Shown here piece after piece: positions 17,382 through 25,031 of a stretch of 64,000 nucleotides of DNA. Under the pieces are notes generated by a model. It saw nothing but the letters and a program-made list of their open reading frames with translations, was not told the DNA's origin and ran no database searches. The position numbers and the translations under genes are program-made. Location: contig NZ_JACHOS010000013.1 of NCBI RefSeq assembly GCF_014199985.1, positions 62,001-126,000 on the forward strand, read 5' to 3'. Origin of the DNA: Methylorubrum rhodesianum (lineage in GTDB: Bacteria > Pseudomonadota > Alphaproteobacteria > Rhizobiales > Beijerinckiaceae). Within the stretch, counting starts at the first letter, position 1. Every line of letters begins with the position of its first letter.

Positions 17382-20084
17382 CTAACTCGCGACTCTCAGG
17401 GTTGCCTTCACGAGGCTCGGATCGTCCGGCATCGGTTTCTCGGCGAAGCCGAGATGGCGGCAGACCGCGCGCATCGGCCGGTTCTCCGCGAGGACACTCC
17501 CCTCGACACAGCCGATTCCTTCGGCCCGCGCCCAATCGATCATCATGCGCATCAGGGCGACGCCGAGCCCCGTTCCCTTGATGTCGGAGCGCACGAGGAT
17601 CGCGAACTCGCCGGTGTCGTGATTGGCGTTGGCGTGCAGGCGCACGGCACCGAGCATGCGCCGGCCCTCCTCCGCCGCCTCGTCGATGGCGACGAAGGCG
17701 ATGGCGCGGGAATAGTCGAGCTGCGTCAGCCGCGCGAGGAAGGCGTGATTGAAGTCGCGCACCGGTGCGAAGAAGCGAAGGCGCACGTCCTCCGGATCCA
17801 CCTGTGCGAAGAAGGTGCGGAACATCTCCTCGTCATCGGGCCGCACCGGCCGGACCTGCACGCAGCGCTCTCCCACATCGAGGCGCCGCTCCCAGTCGGA
17901 CGGATAGGGGCGGATCGCGAAGCGCGGGTGCCAGTTCCCGCGCCGGCGTTCGGACCGGGCCGGCTCGGGCGCGATGCGCACGCGGGCGTCGAGCGCGATC
18001 GCGCCATCGGCGTCGGCGAGCAGGGGGTTGATATCGAGCTCGCGCACCTCCGGCAGGTCGGCGGCGAGCTGGGCGAGCTTCACCAGCAGCAGGGCGATGG
18101 CCGGAAGGTCCGCCGCGGGCACATCGCGATAGGCTTCGAGCCGCCGGGCGACGCGGGTGCGGCGGATCAGTTCGCTGGCGAGCGCAAGGTCGAGGGGCGG
18201 CAGCGCGAGCGCGCGGTCGTCGATCACCTCAACCGCGGTCCCGCCCCGGCCGAACACGACGACCGGTCCGAAGACGGGATCTTCGGCAAGGCCGGCGATC
18301 AGCTCCCGCCCCTGCGGCCGGCGCACCATCGGCTGAACGGCAAAGCCCGCCACCCGCGCGTCGGGGCGCAGTTCCCTCACCCGCGCGATCATCGCGTGCG
18401 CCGCGTCGCGCACATCGGCCTCCGAGGTGAGGCCGAGGCGCACCCCGCCGACTTCAGACTTGTGCACCACGTCCGGCGAGACGAGCTTGAGCACCACCGT
18501 GCCGCCGCCGGCGATCAGAGGCCACGCCGCCGCCGCGGCGCCATCGGGATCGGGAGCCAGCGTCACGGGCACCGAGACGATCCTGTAGGCGGTCAGGAGT
18601 TCGGTCACGGCGTGGGGGTCGAGCCATGTGCGCCCCTCCGCCAACGCCTGATCCACGATCCGGCGGGCGGCGGCGACGTCCGGCGAGAAATCACGCGGCA
18701 GAGCGTCCGGCGTGCGCATCAGGTCGTTCTGCGCCTCGCGATAGCGCACGAGGTGCAGGAACCCCTCGACCGCGTCGGCATCGGTGGCAAACAGCGGAAT
18801 CTTGGCGTCCGCGTAGATCGACCGGATCGTCTCGTCCTCGCCGATCGACACGGCGAAGACCGGCTTGCGGCGCCCGGCGGAACGGGCCTTGGCGACGGTG
18901 CCGGCCACGGTCTCGGCCACGTCGCGGCTGCCCGCCCGCGCGGTCGGCACGTGGACCGCGACGATGGCGTCGCTGTCGCGGCCCGCCAGCAACGGTTCGA
19001 GCGCGCGGACATAGTCGCCCGGCACGGCGTCGATCCCGAGATCGAGGGGGTTGGCGTGCCGTCCGTGCCGAACGGAGGCGAGGCTTTCCAGCGTCGCCTC
19101 CGCCGGCGCCGCAAGGGTGCCGCCGCGGTCGGTGAGATGGTCGGCGGCCAGCGCTCCGATGCCGCGTCCGTTGGACACGATCATCAGCCTGTTGCCGGGG
19201 AAGGGCCGCTGCCGCCCCAGGGTCTCCACGGCGGAGAACATGGCGTCGAGCCCGTCCACCGCGAGGAGGCCGGCCCGGCGGAAGGCGGACTCGTACACGG
19301 CGCCCGGTCGGGCCAGCGCGCCGGTATGGGTCTCCGGCTGGCGGCCCGGCGCCTCGTGGCGGCCGGTGCGCAGCACGACCACCGGTTTGGCGCGGGCCGC
19401 CGCCCGCGCCGCCGTGAGGAATTTCCGCGCATCCGCGACATGATGAAGGGAGAGGACGATCGCGCGGGTGTGATAATCCTCGGCGAAGTAGTCGAGGCAG
19501 TCGGCGATATCGACGTCGGCGGAGCGGCCGAGCGTCATCACCGCCGAGAAGCCGACACCGTGCCGCCATCCCCATTCGGCGATCGCCGAGGCGACGGTGC
19601 CCGATTGCGAGATGAGGGCGAGATCTCCCGGCTTCGGCGGCCGCGCGAGCAGGGTCGCGTTCAGGCCGCGCGCCGGCACGCTCAGCCCGATGCTGTCGGG
19701 GCCGATCAGCCGCAGGCCGTGCTGCCGTGCCGCCGCCTGGGCCGCGCCGACGGGCGCTGCCTCGCCGTGCCCGAGATGGGCGGACAGGATCACCGCCGCG
19801 GCGGCGCCGATCCGGCCCGCCTCCTCCACGATCGCCGGCACCGCCGCCGGTGGCGTCGCCACCAGGACGAGATCGGGGGGCCGAGGCATGTCGGCGAGGC
19901 GCGGACTGCATGCCAGCCCGTCGACACTGACCTCGCGCGGATGCACGGGGACGATGTCGCCGGTGAATCCGCCGGCGCGCAGGCCGTCGATGATCGCCCG
20001 GCCGACGGAGCCCGGCCGATCGCCGGCTCCCACCACGGCGATGCGGCTCGGCGCGAGCAGAGCCTCGAATCGATAGGTGCTCAT
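17382..20084 (-). CDS. PatZ/Pat-type acyl-CoA synthetase (ADP-forming)-GNAT fusion
   Basis: A 900-residue protein with the layout of bacterial protein lysine acetyltransferase Pat. A CoA-binding Rossmann domain comes first (about 1-130, IAVVGAGDRPGSVGRAI), then two succinyl-CoA-synthetase-like domains (about 140-450). An ATP-grasp domain follows (about 475-690, VVLKLVSPDVVHKSEVGGV), then a C-terminal GNAT acetyltransferase domain (about 730-895, with the acetyl-CoA loop DIKGTGLGVALM). Pat enzymes acetylate acyl-CoA synthetases and other proteins and respond to acetyl-CoA. The segment GRHEAPGRQPETHTGALA keeps a histidine at the place of the phospho-histidine of ADP-forming synthetases. ATG 20084 is chosen for a normal N-terminus (STYRFEALLAPSRIAVVG). 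Monocistronic. Confidence 0.88.
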   Translation of the reverse strand: MSTYRFEALLAPSRIAVVGAGDRPGSVGRAIIDGLRAGGFTGDIVPVHPREVSVDGLACSPRLADMPRPPDLVLVATPPAAVPAIVEEAGRIGAAAAVILSAHLGHGEAAPVGAAQAAARQHGLRLIGPDSIGLSVPARGLNATLLARPPKPGDLALISQSGTVASAIAEWGWRHGVGFSAVMTLGRSADVDIADCLDYFAEDYHTRAIVLSLHHVADARKFLTAARAAARAKPVVVLRTGRHEAPGRQPETHTGALARPGAVYESAFRRAGLLAVDGLDAMFSAVETLGRQRPFPGNRLMIVSNGRGIGALAADHLTDRGGTLAAPAEATLESLASVRHGRHANPLDLGIDAVPGDYVRALEPLLAGRDSDAIVAVHVPTARAGSRDVAETVAGTVAKARSAGRRKPVFAVSIGEDETIRSIYADAKIPLFATDADAVEGFLHLVRYREAQNDLMRTPDALPRDFSPDVAAARRIVDQALAEGRTWLDPHAVTELLTAYRIVSVPVTLAPDPDGAAAAAWPLIAGGGTVVLKLVSPDVVHKSEVGGVRLGLTSEADVRDAAHAMIARVRELRPDARVAGFAVQPMVRRPQGRELIAGLAEDPVFGPVVVFGRGGTAVEVIDDRALALPPLDLALASELIRRTRVARRLEAYRDVPAADLPAIALLLVKLAQLAADLPEVRELDINPLLADADGAIALDARVRIAPEPARSERRRGNWHPRFAIRPYPSDWERRLDVGERCVQVRPVRPDDEEMFRTFFAQVDPEDVRLRFFAPVRDFNHAFLARLTQLDYSRAIAFVAIDEAAEEGRRMLGAVRLHANANHDTGEFAILVRSDIKGTGLGVALMRMMIDWARAEGIGCVEGSVLAENRPMRAVCRHLGFAEKPMPDDPSLVKATLRVAS

Positions 20085-20409
20085 GGGCCGCCTATAGCAT
20101 CCCGGGACGGAAGGCCGAGCCTCAAACGGCATGAGTCGGCTTCGACAGAGCTTCGAGTCCGAAGGATGCCGAGGGATCCGCGCGGAGTGAACCGGCGACC
20201 GTCGCCTTCCGTTCGAGCACCATCGTTCGGTGTGCGCCCCGGCCTGCTGCGTCCGGGCGAGTTCGGTGCGGGCGAGCCGTTCCTGTTTCGCCGGCAGGCT
20301 GCCGGGGGTAGGGTCGCGCCGATTTTCCCGGACCTGCCGGGCCGGCCGCGCCTGACGAAGCCCGTTCCATGCCCGCGCCGCAGGTTCGTCCCTATTGGAG
20401 GAGGTGCCC
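20085..20409. other. divergent intergenic region between the PatZ-type gene and the aldolase
   Basis: 325 bases holding the promoters of both genes. No operator or terminator was recognised apart from the aldolase ribosome binding site at its right end. Confidence 0.4.
20397..20404 (+). promoter_or_regulatory. ribosome binding site that decides the aldolase start
   Basis: GGAGGAGG lies 5 bases before the GTG at 20410 and overlaps an earlier in-frame TTG at 20395, so the GTG is the true start. Confidence 0.8.
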
Positions 20410-21060
20410 GTGCCGTCATTCGCGACCCGCCAGGCGATGGTCGAGGCGATGCGCCGGATGCTCGATCTCGGCCTCAGTCAGGGTACTTCGGGCAACCTTT
20501 CGGTCCGATCGGGTGCGGGCTTTCTCGTCACCCCGTCTGGAATTCCGGCCGAGCAGCTCAGCCCCGACGACCTCGTGCCCATGGATTTCGACGGGAACTG
20601 GGACCACCCGCTCGCGCCCTCCTCCGAATGGCGGTTTCATCGCGACATCTTGGCGGCGCGGCCCGAGATCGGCGCCGTGGTCCATGCCCATCCGCCCTAC
20701 GCCACCGGTTTCGCGATCTGCGGCCGTGAGATCCCGGCCGTGCATTACATGATCGCCATGGCCGGCGGGCCGACCATCCGTTGTGCTCCCTACGCGCCCT
20801 ACGGCACGCAGCGCCTCTCGGATCTCGCCCTCTCGGCCCTTGAGGGCCGCAGCGCCTGCCTCCTCGCCAATCACGGCATGATTGCCACCGGTCCGAACCT
20901 GTCGAAAGCGATGTGGCTCGCCGTCGAAGTCGAAGCGCTGTGTCGCCAGTACGCCATCGCGCTCCAGGTCGGCGCGCCGGTGGTTCTATCCGACGCCGAG
21001 GTCGCCGAGACGGTGGAGCGCTTCCGCTCCTACGGCCCGCGGGACAAGTCCACGCACTGA
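20410..21060 (+). CDS. class II aldolase (fuculose-1-phosphate aldolase family)
   Basis: A 216-residue zinc enzyme of the class II aldolase/adducin fold. Counted from the GTG at 20410, the zinc ligands fall at Glu73 (EWRFH), His92 and His94 (VVHAHPPYA) and His155 (ANHGMIATG). This is the same numbering as E. coli L-fuculose-1-phosphate aldolase, which supports both the start and the family. The N-terminal GTSGNLSVR and LVTPSG motifs bind the phosphate of the substrate. The real substrate may differ (fuculose-, ribulose- or methylthioribulose-type sugar phosphates). No sugar catabolic genes surround it. Confidence 0.9.
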   Translation: MPSFATRQAMVEAMRRMLDLGLSQGTSGNLSVRSGAGFLVTPSGIPAEQLSPDDLVPMDFDGNWDHPLAPSSEWRFHRDILAARPEIGAVVHAHPPYATGFAICGREIPAVHYMIAMAGGPTIRCAPYAPYGTQRLSDLALSALEGRSACLLANHGMIATGPNLSKAMWLAVEVEALCRQYAIALQVGAPVVLSDAEVAETVERFRSYGPRDKSTH

Positions 21061-21782
21061 AATAGGAGGAAGTGCGGCCGGAGCCTCCTTCGCTCCCCGG
21101 CCCGATCGCAGAGCGGGAATCGCATTTGCAGTGCGTGCGAACTCGGTCCGGTCGATTTCGGCGACTTGCGGCTGACGATACCTCTTCTTTGTAATCTATG
21201 AGAACGACGCTTCACCGTCGCCGCACAACGTCCGAAGTACGGATTCCGGCTTGCAATCAATTTGATCGATGCCGTCGTCGGAATGTATATTCGTCAGATT
21301 GCATTTACATTTATTCACGCAGTGCCAAGCCTCCATGATGCTAAACCCAACTATAAAAATGGATTCACAAAGGAAACATGCGTAAAAGTAGCAAGAGATT
21401 GGATGGATGATGCTGTGATAGAACTGCGTTGGCGGATTCCTACTCCAGCCTGACGCTTCCAGGACAAGACCGTTGTTGCACTGCAACATCAAGGCGTCTT
21501 GCTGATTTACGCAATCTTACCAGATTGATAATCCTGAATGTGCCGCCAAATCCCACGTATATGTGGAGTTTTTTATACGCGTTTAAGCGAAATTCGGCCG
21601 ATCACCTCGCCAAAAGTTCAATTGAATTTTTTGAGAACGTAAAATCCGCCTTGCGGCCGGATCCATCAAAGGTTAAGTCCTGCGTCATTCAACGCAGTCG
21701 CTTCGTGCTCGGCAATGAAGGCGTCGCCTGCGCGACGCGTATTGATGTTCGTCGCTTGCACATATCAGAAGGGATATTGAGC
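21061..21782. other. AT-rich intergenic region upstream of mucR
   Basis: 722 bases, of which roughly 21180-21650 are clearly less GC-rich than the rest of the window, with T/A tracts such as TTTACATTTATTCACG and GAGTTTTTTATACGCG. Short open frames exist on both strands (plus 21262-21453, minus 21196-21492). The mucR frame also extends upstream to 21429. None shows a signal, domain or good ribosome binding site, so none is called. MucR proteins bind AT-rich DNA with T-A steps and repress their own genes, so this may be an autoregulatory region; a remnant of transferred DNA is the alternative. Confidence 0.55.
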
Positions 21783-22298
21783 ATGTCGGTTGAGGATCGC
21801 TCCACTGGCGATTACGTCACCCTGGCCGTCGATATCGTGTCAGCCTATGTGGGGAACAATTCCCTGGCCGTCGGAGAGGTGCCCGGCCTAATCACAGCGG
21901 TCCACGCGGCTCTGGCACAATTATCCGATAAGCCGGCCGAGCCAGAGGAACCGGCACTCACACCGGCCGTGCCGATCCGGCGTTCGATCCAGCAGGACTT
22001 CCTCGTTTGTCTTGAGGATGGTAAGAAATTCAAGTCACTCAAGCGGCATCTACGGACGCGTTACAATCTTTCGCCCGACGAATATCGTGCGCGCTGGAAC
22101 TTGCCCGACGACTACCCGATGGTCGCTCCAAGCTATGCCGCGACCCGGTCGCAGCTCGCTCGAACCATGGGGCTCGGCCAGCAGCGCCGGAAATGGCCGG
22201 CGAAAACCCCGCCTGAGGCTGCTTCGGAACTGGTTCAGGACGGCAATGCTGCACCGCAACGCCGCCGCGGCCGTGCCCATTCCGGTGACGCGGCCTGA
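21783..22298 (+). CDS. MucR/Ros-family transcriptional regulator
   Basis: A 171-residue regulator. The N-terminal oligomerisation region is about residues 1-45 (LAVDIVSAYVGNNSLAVGEVPGLITAVHAAL) and the Ros/MucR DNA-binding domain about 68-140. The domain has the family sequence LEDGKKFKSLKRHLRTRYNLSPDEYRARWNLPDDYPMVAPSYA. The zinc positions read Cys76, Asp79, His89 and Arg93 instead of Cys/Cys (or Asp)/His/His, so the fourth ligand is lost; some MucR relatives fold without zinc. ATG 21783 gives the normal family start (SVEDRSTGDYVTLAVDIV). Members control surface polysaccharide, motility and cell-cycle genes in Rhizobiales. Confidence 0.92.
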   Translation: MSVEDRSTGDYVTLAVDIVSAYVGNNSLAVGEVPGLITAVHAALAQLSDKPAEPEEPALTPAVPIRRSIQQDFLVCLEDGKKFKSLKRHLRTRYNLSPDEYRARWNLPDDYPMVAPSYAATRSQLARTMGLGQQRRKWPAKTPPEAASELVQDGNAAPQRRRGRAHSGDAA

Positions 22299-22492
22299 GG
22301 CGCAGTCTCCGCGAAAATGTACCGGGCCGTGCTCGCTTCGGCGAACCGCGCGGGGGGGCTTATCCACACGCGATGCGCCTTCGCCCGACGGGGATGGTGA
22401 GGTGAGGCAGCGGCGTTAGAGGTCGGGCAACTCCTCGAAAGGACAGTCTTCCCGCATGCCGGGCCCGGGGCCGGCCTTTCGCGGGAGATGTG

Positions 22493-23275
22493 ATGTCCGG
22501 CCGGTCGCCCACCGCCACGCGCCTGTTCTGGGTCGCCGTCATCGGGGGATGCGCCAGCCTCCGCTACGGAGCGCCGGCCTTGTCTGCGACGGGAGCGGCC
22601 TGCCTCGCCATCCTCCTCCACCGCCTCGATCGCCCGCGCCGGTTCCGCGCGCTCGTGCGCCGCATCGCCCGGCGTCACGCTCCGACGCTGGCGCTGAGAC
22701 GGCGGCAGGAATGCTTCGTCGACGCTTACGGCAACACCATCGAGGATGGCTGGCTGCGCGAGCGCGCGTACTTCGTCGAGCGCACCGTGCTGCCGCTGGT
22801 CGGGGAGCGTGGATTCTCCGAGGACGCCGAGCCGCGCTTCGAGGAGATGCTGGCGATCGTCGAGCGCGTCGCCTGCGCGCACGAACTGCCCGACGAGGTC
22901 GACACGCCGGAGGACGGCATCGCCTACGAGCGTTACTGTGCCGAGCGTCTCGGCGAAGCGGGATGGGATGCTCGGCCGACGGGCGCGAGCGGCGACCAGG
23001 GCTGCGACGTGATCGCCGAGAAGGCGGGCGTGCGCCTCGTCGTGCAATGTAAGCGCTACGGACGGCCGGTCGGCAACGCGGCGGTGCAGGAGGTCGCGGC
23101 AGCGGCCCTGCACTGGTCCGGTCAGATGGCGGCCGTGGTGTCGAATGCCGGGTTCACGCCAGCCGCCCGCAAGCTCGCCGGCACGACCGGCGTCCTGCTC
23201 CTGCACCACGACGATCTTACGACCTTGGCGCCGACACGCCGGGCCGGACGTCGAGGACTGACGGTCGGCCGCTGA
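22493..23275 (+). CDS. membrane-anchored restriction-endonuclease-like (Mrr fold) protein
   Basis: A 260-residue protein with one or two N-terminal hydrophobic segments (about residues 8-45), a basic middle part and a C-terminal Mrr-like PD-(D/E)xK domain (about 140-240). The nuclease core reads GDQGCDVI...VQCKRYG, placing catalytic Asp172, Gln185 and Lys187 in the D-x12-QxK form typical of Mrr_cat; the FEEMLAIVE and YERYCAERLGEAGWDA helices before it are also usual. ATG 22493 is chosen after a GGGAG site rather than the GTG at 22490. Such small anchored proteins are widespread and their role (modified-DNA restriction or repair) is not established. No methylase is adjacent. Confidence 0.82.
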   Translation: MSGRSPTATRLFWVAVIGGCASLRYGAPALSATGAACLAILLHRLDRPRRFRALVRRIARRHAPTLALRRRQECFVDAYGNTIEDGWLRERAYFVERTVLPLVGERGFSEDAEPRFEEMLAIVERVACAHELPDEVDTPEDGIAYERYCAERLGEAGWDARPTGASGDQGCDVIAEKAGVRLVVQCKRYGRPVGNAAVQEVAAAALHWSGQMAAVVSNAGFTPAARKLAGTTGVLLLHHDDLTTLAPTRRAGRRGLTVGR

Positions 23276-23277
23276 GG

Positions 23278-24570
23278 CTACTCCGCCGGAACGGAACGGC
23301 CGAAGGGCTGCGCGACGGCCTTGCGGCGCACGGAGAGCCGCGCGGCGCGCTTGCGCCACCAGATCACCACGCCGGTGACCGAGAGCATCGCCACGACGAG
23401 ACCCATGATCGAGATCAGGATGCGGCCGGGCAGGCCGAGGATGCGGCCCGAATGGACCGGAAACTGCGCCTGCACGAAGAGATCGGCGGCGGTGCCGACC
23501 CAGGGCTGGCGATCGCCGATCACCCGGCCGTCCCGCCCGTCGAAGTAGATCGCCGCCGGCCCGACGCCCGCGGCGCCGTGGTCGTCGCCGGGCTCGAAAT
23601 AGCGCGCGGTGTAGAAACCCTGCAGCGGCGTGTAGGCCAGCGCGCCGACGGGCTCCTTCCAGCCGCGGCGCTGACCTTCCGCCTGCGCCGAATCGAGAAT
23701 TCGAGCGTAATCCACGCCCGGCTCGATCGGCTTGAGCGGCGAGACGAAGGGGCGGGTGTTCGTCGGATCGGGCGTCACCTGCGAGACGCTCGACATCAGC
23801 GGCAGGAACACTTCCCGGTAGAGATTGAGTGAGAACGCCGTGAAGGCGAGCAGGAACAGCAGCGCGAAGGTCCAGAGGCTGAAGGCGCGGTGCAGATCGA
23901 AGGTCATCCGGTAGCCGCTGCCCGAGGTCTTCACCTTCCAGGCCGGCTTCCAGCGCGACCACCAGCCCCGGCCGAGTTGCCGCTCCACCGCAGCCGGACG
24001 CGCCGGGTTGGCGGCCTTGCGCACCGGCAGCGTCAGGTAGAAGCCGACGAAGGAATCGAGCATCCAGACGATGGCGACGATTCCGAGCAGCCAGATGCCC
24101 CAGCGCTCCTCGCCCCACATCTCCGGCAGGTGCAGGGAGAAGTGCAGCTTGTACAGGAACGAGATCAGCGTCTCGCGGGTAATCGGCCAGACCTGACCCC
24201 ATTCCCGCCGGCCGAGTTCGGCTCCCGTCACGGGGTCGAGAAAGACCTGATTGTAGCCGAGGGCATACAGCTTGCCCGTCGCGGCATCGACCCGAGGCAC
24301 GACGAACAGGGTGAGCGCCTCGCCGGGCTCGGCCGCCAGCGGGAGATAGGCGACGCGGGCATGCGGCTCCCGGGCCTCGAACTGGTGCGCGAGGTCGAGG
24401 GCGGGCATCGCCGCGCCGCGGCTCGCGACCGTGTGGAGATGCGGGTTCAGCCAGTCGTCGAGTTCGTGATCCCAGGAGATCACCGCGCCGGTCAGCCCCG
24501 CCACGAGGAGGAAGGCGGCGACCGTCAGACCCGCCCAGCGGTGGAGCAGAACGAAAACGGAGCGCACCAT
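23278..24570 (-). CDS. PepSY-domain membrane protein (possible iron-siderophore reductase type)
   Basis: A 430-residue inner-membrane protein of the PepSY-TM family. Helix 1 is about residues 10-33 (LLHRWAGLTVAAFLLVAGLTGAVISW, the family signature). A PepSY domain follows, then helices near 165-195, 255-280 and 375-400 (ISIMGLVVAMLSVTGVVIWWRKR). Membrane histidines in LHRWAG, YKLHFSLHLPE and DLHRAFSLW may bind heme or metal. Members often sit by TonB receptors and reduce ferric siderophores, but no receptor is nearby. ATG 24570 follows a GAGG site; the frame is open to 24822 but that part looks non-coding. Confidence 0.85.
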   Translation of the reverse strand: MVRSVFVLLHRWAGLTVAAFLLVAGLTGAVISWDHELDDWLNPHLHTVASRGAAMPALDLAHQFEAREPHARVAYLPLAAEPGEALTLFVVPRVDAATGKLYALGYNQVFLDPVTGAELGRREWGQVWPITRETLISFLYKLHFSLHLPEMWGEERWGIWLLGIVAIVWMLDSFVGFYLTLPVRKAANPARPAAVERQLGRGWWSRWKPAWKVKTSGSGYRMTFDLHRAFSLWTFALLFLLAFTAFSLNLYREVFLPLMSSVSQVTPDPTNTRPFVSPLKPIEPGVDYARILDSAQAEGQRRGWKEPVGALAYTPLQGFYTARYFEPGDDHGAAGVGPAAIYFDGRDGRVIGDRQPWVGTAADLFVQAQFPVHSGRILGLPGRILISIMGLVVAMLSVTGVVIWWRKRAARLSVRRKAVAQPFGRSVPAE

Positions 24571-24978
24571 CGAACCCTCGAGCCTCGTTCCTGGGCGGCT
24601 CAGCCGGCGCCATCGGAAACGGGCAGGACTTCGGTCCCCGGACGCGCTGTCTGGGTCCAGTTCAGTCCGGCCGCCGGTTGCCGCCGCCGCGGGAGCGGGA
24701 CCCTCGATAAAGGCAGTTGCCGCGGCGCGCCAGCCCGTCGCCGGCTCTCGGATCGCGTGCGAGACGATCACGCATGAAGATCCGGTAAAGCCGGGTCCGG
24801 CAGCGTCCGGCTGGCTTAACAACCCTTAAACCCGCCGCATTTACTCTCTCTGTCGCAAGCGGGGGAACCGCCGTGCCGCAGGGCGGGCCGGCGGCGCCGT
24901 CCGAAGGGATCGGTCCGGCGGTGATGAGCTGGGCCGGCATTTCGACAAGGGGAGCACGGTCGCGGGAGGCCCCGAAGG

Positions 24979-24999
24979 CTCGAAGGATGATCCTTCGAG
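24979..24999. promoter_or_regulatory. perfect 10-bp inverted repeat upstream of the PBP1A gene
   Basis: CTCGAAGGAT and ATCCTTCGAG around one central base, 33 bases before the PBP1A start codon. It could be an operator or an RNA hairpin in the leader. It is the main feature of the 461-base gap between the divergent PepSY gene (start 24570) and PBP1A (start 25032). Confidence 0.55.
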
Positions 25000-25031
25000 G
25001 ACCGAGCGGCAGCCCAGGACGCACGGAACGC

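Noticed and set aside
17454..20729. 1091-codon plus-strand open frame
   Set aside because: It runs antisense to the PatZ-type gene; the composition is typical of a GC-rich shadow frame and matches no protein family.
21196..21492. 98-codon minus-strand frame in the AT-rich region before mucR
   Set aside because: Asn/Ser/Cys-rich with no domain; no clear ribosome binding site; probably chance in AT-rich DNA.
21061..23275. Integrated mobile element
   Set aside because: The composition shift suggested one, but no integrase, transposase, tRNA attachment site or terminal repeats were found.
22235..24613. 792-codon minus-strand open frame
   Set aside because: Covers the Mrr-like and PepSY genes out of frame; no protein-like features.
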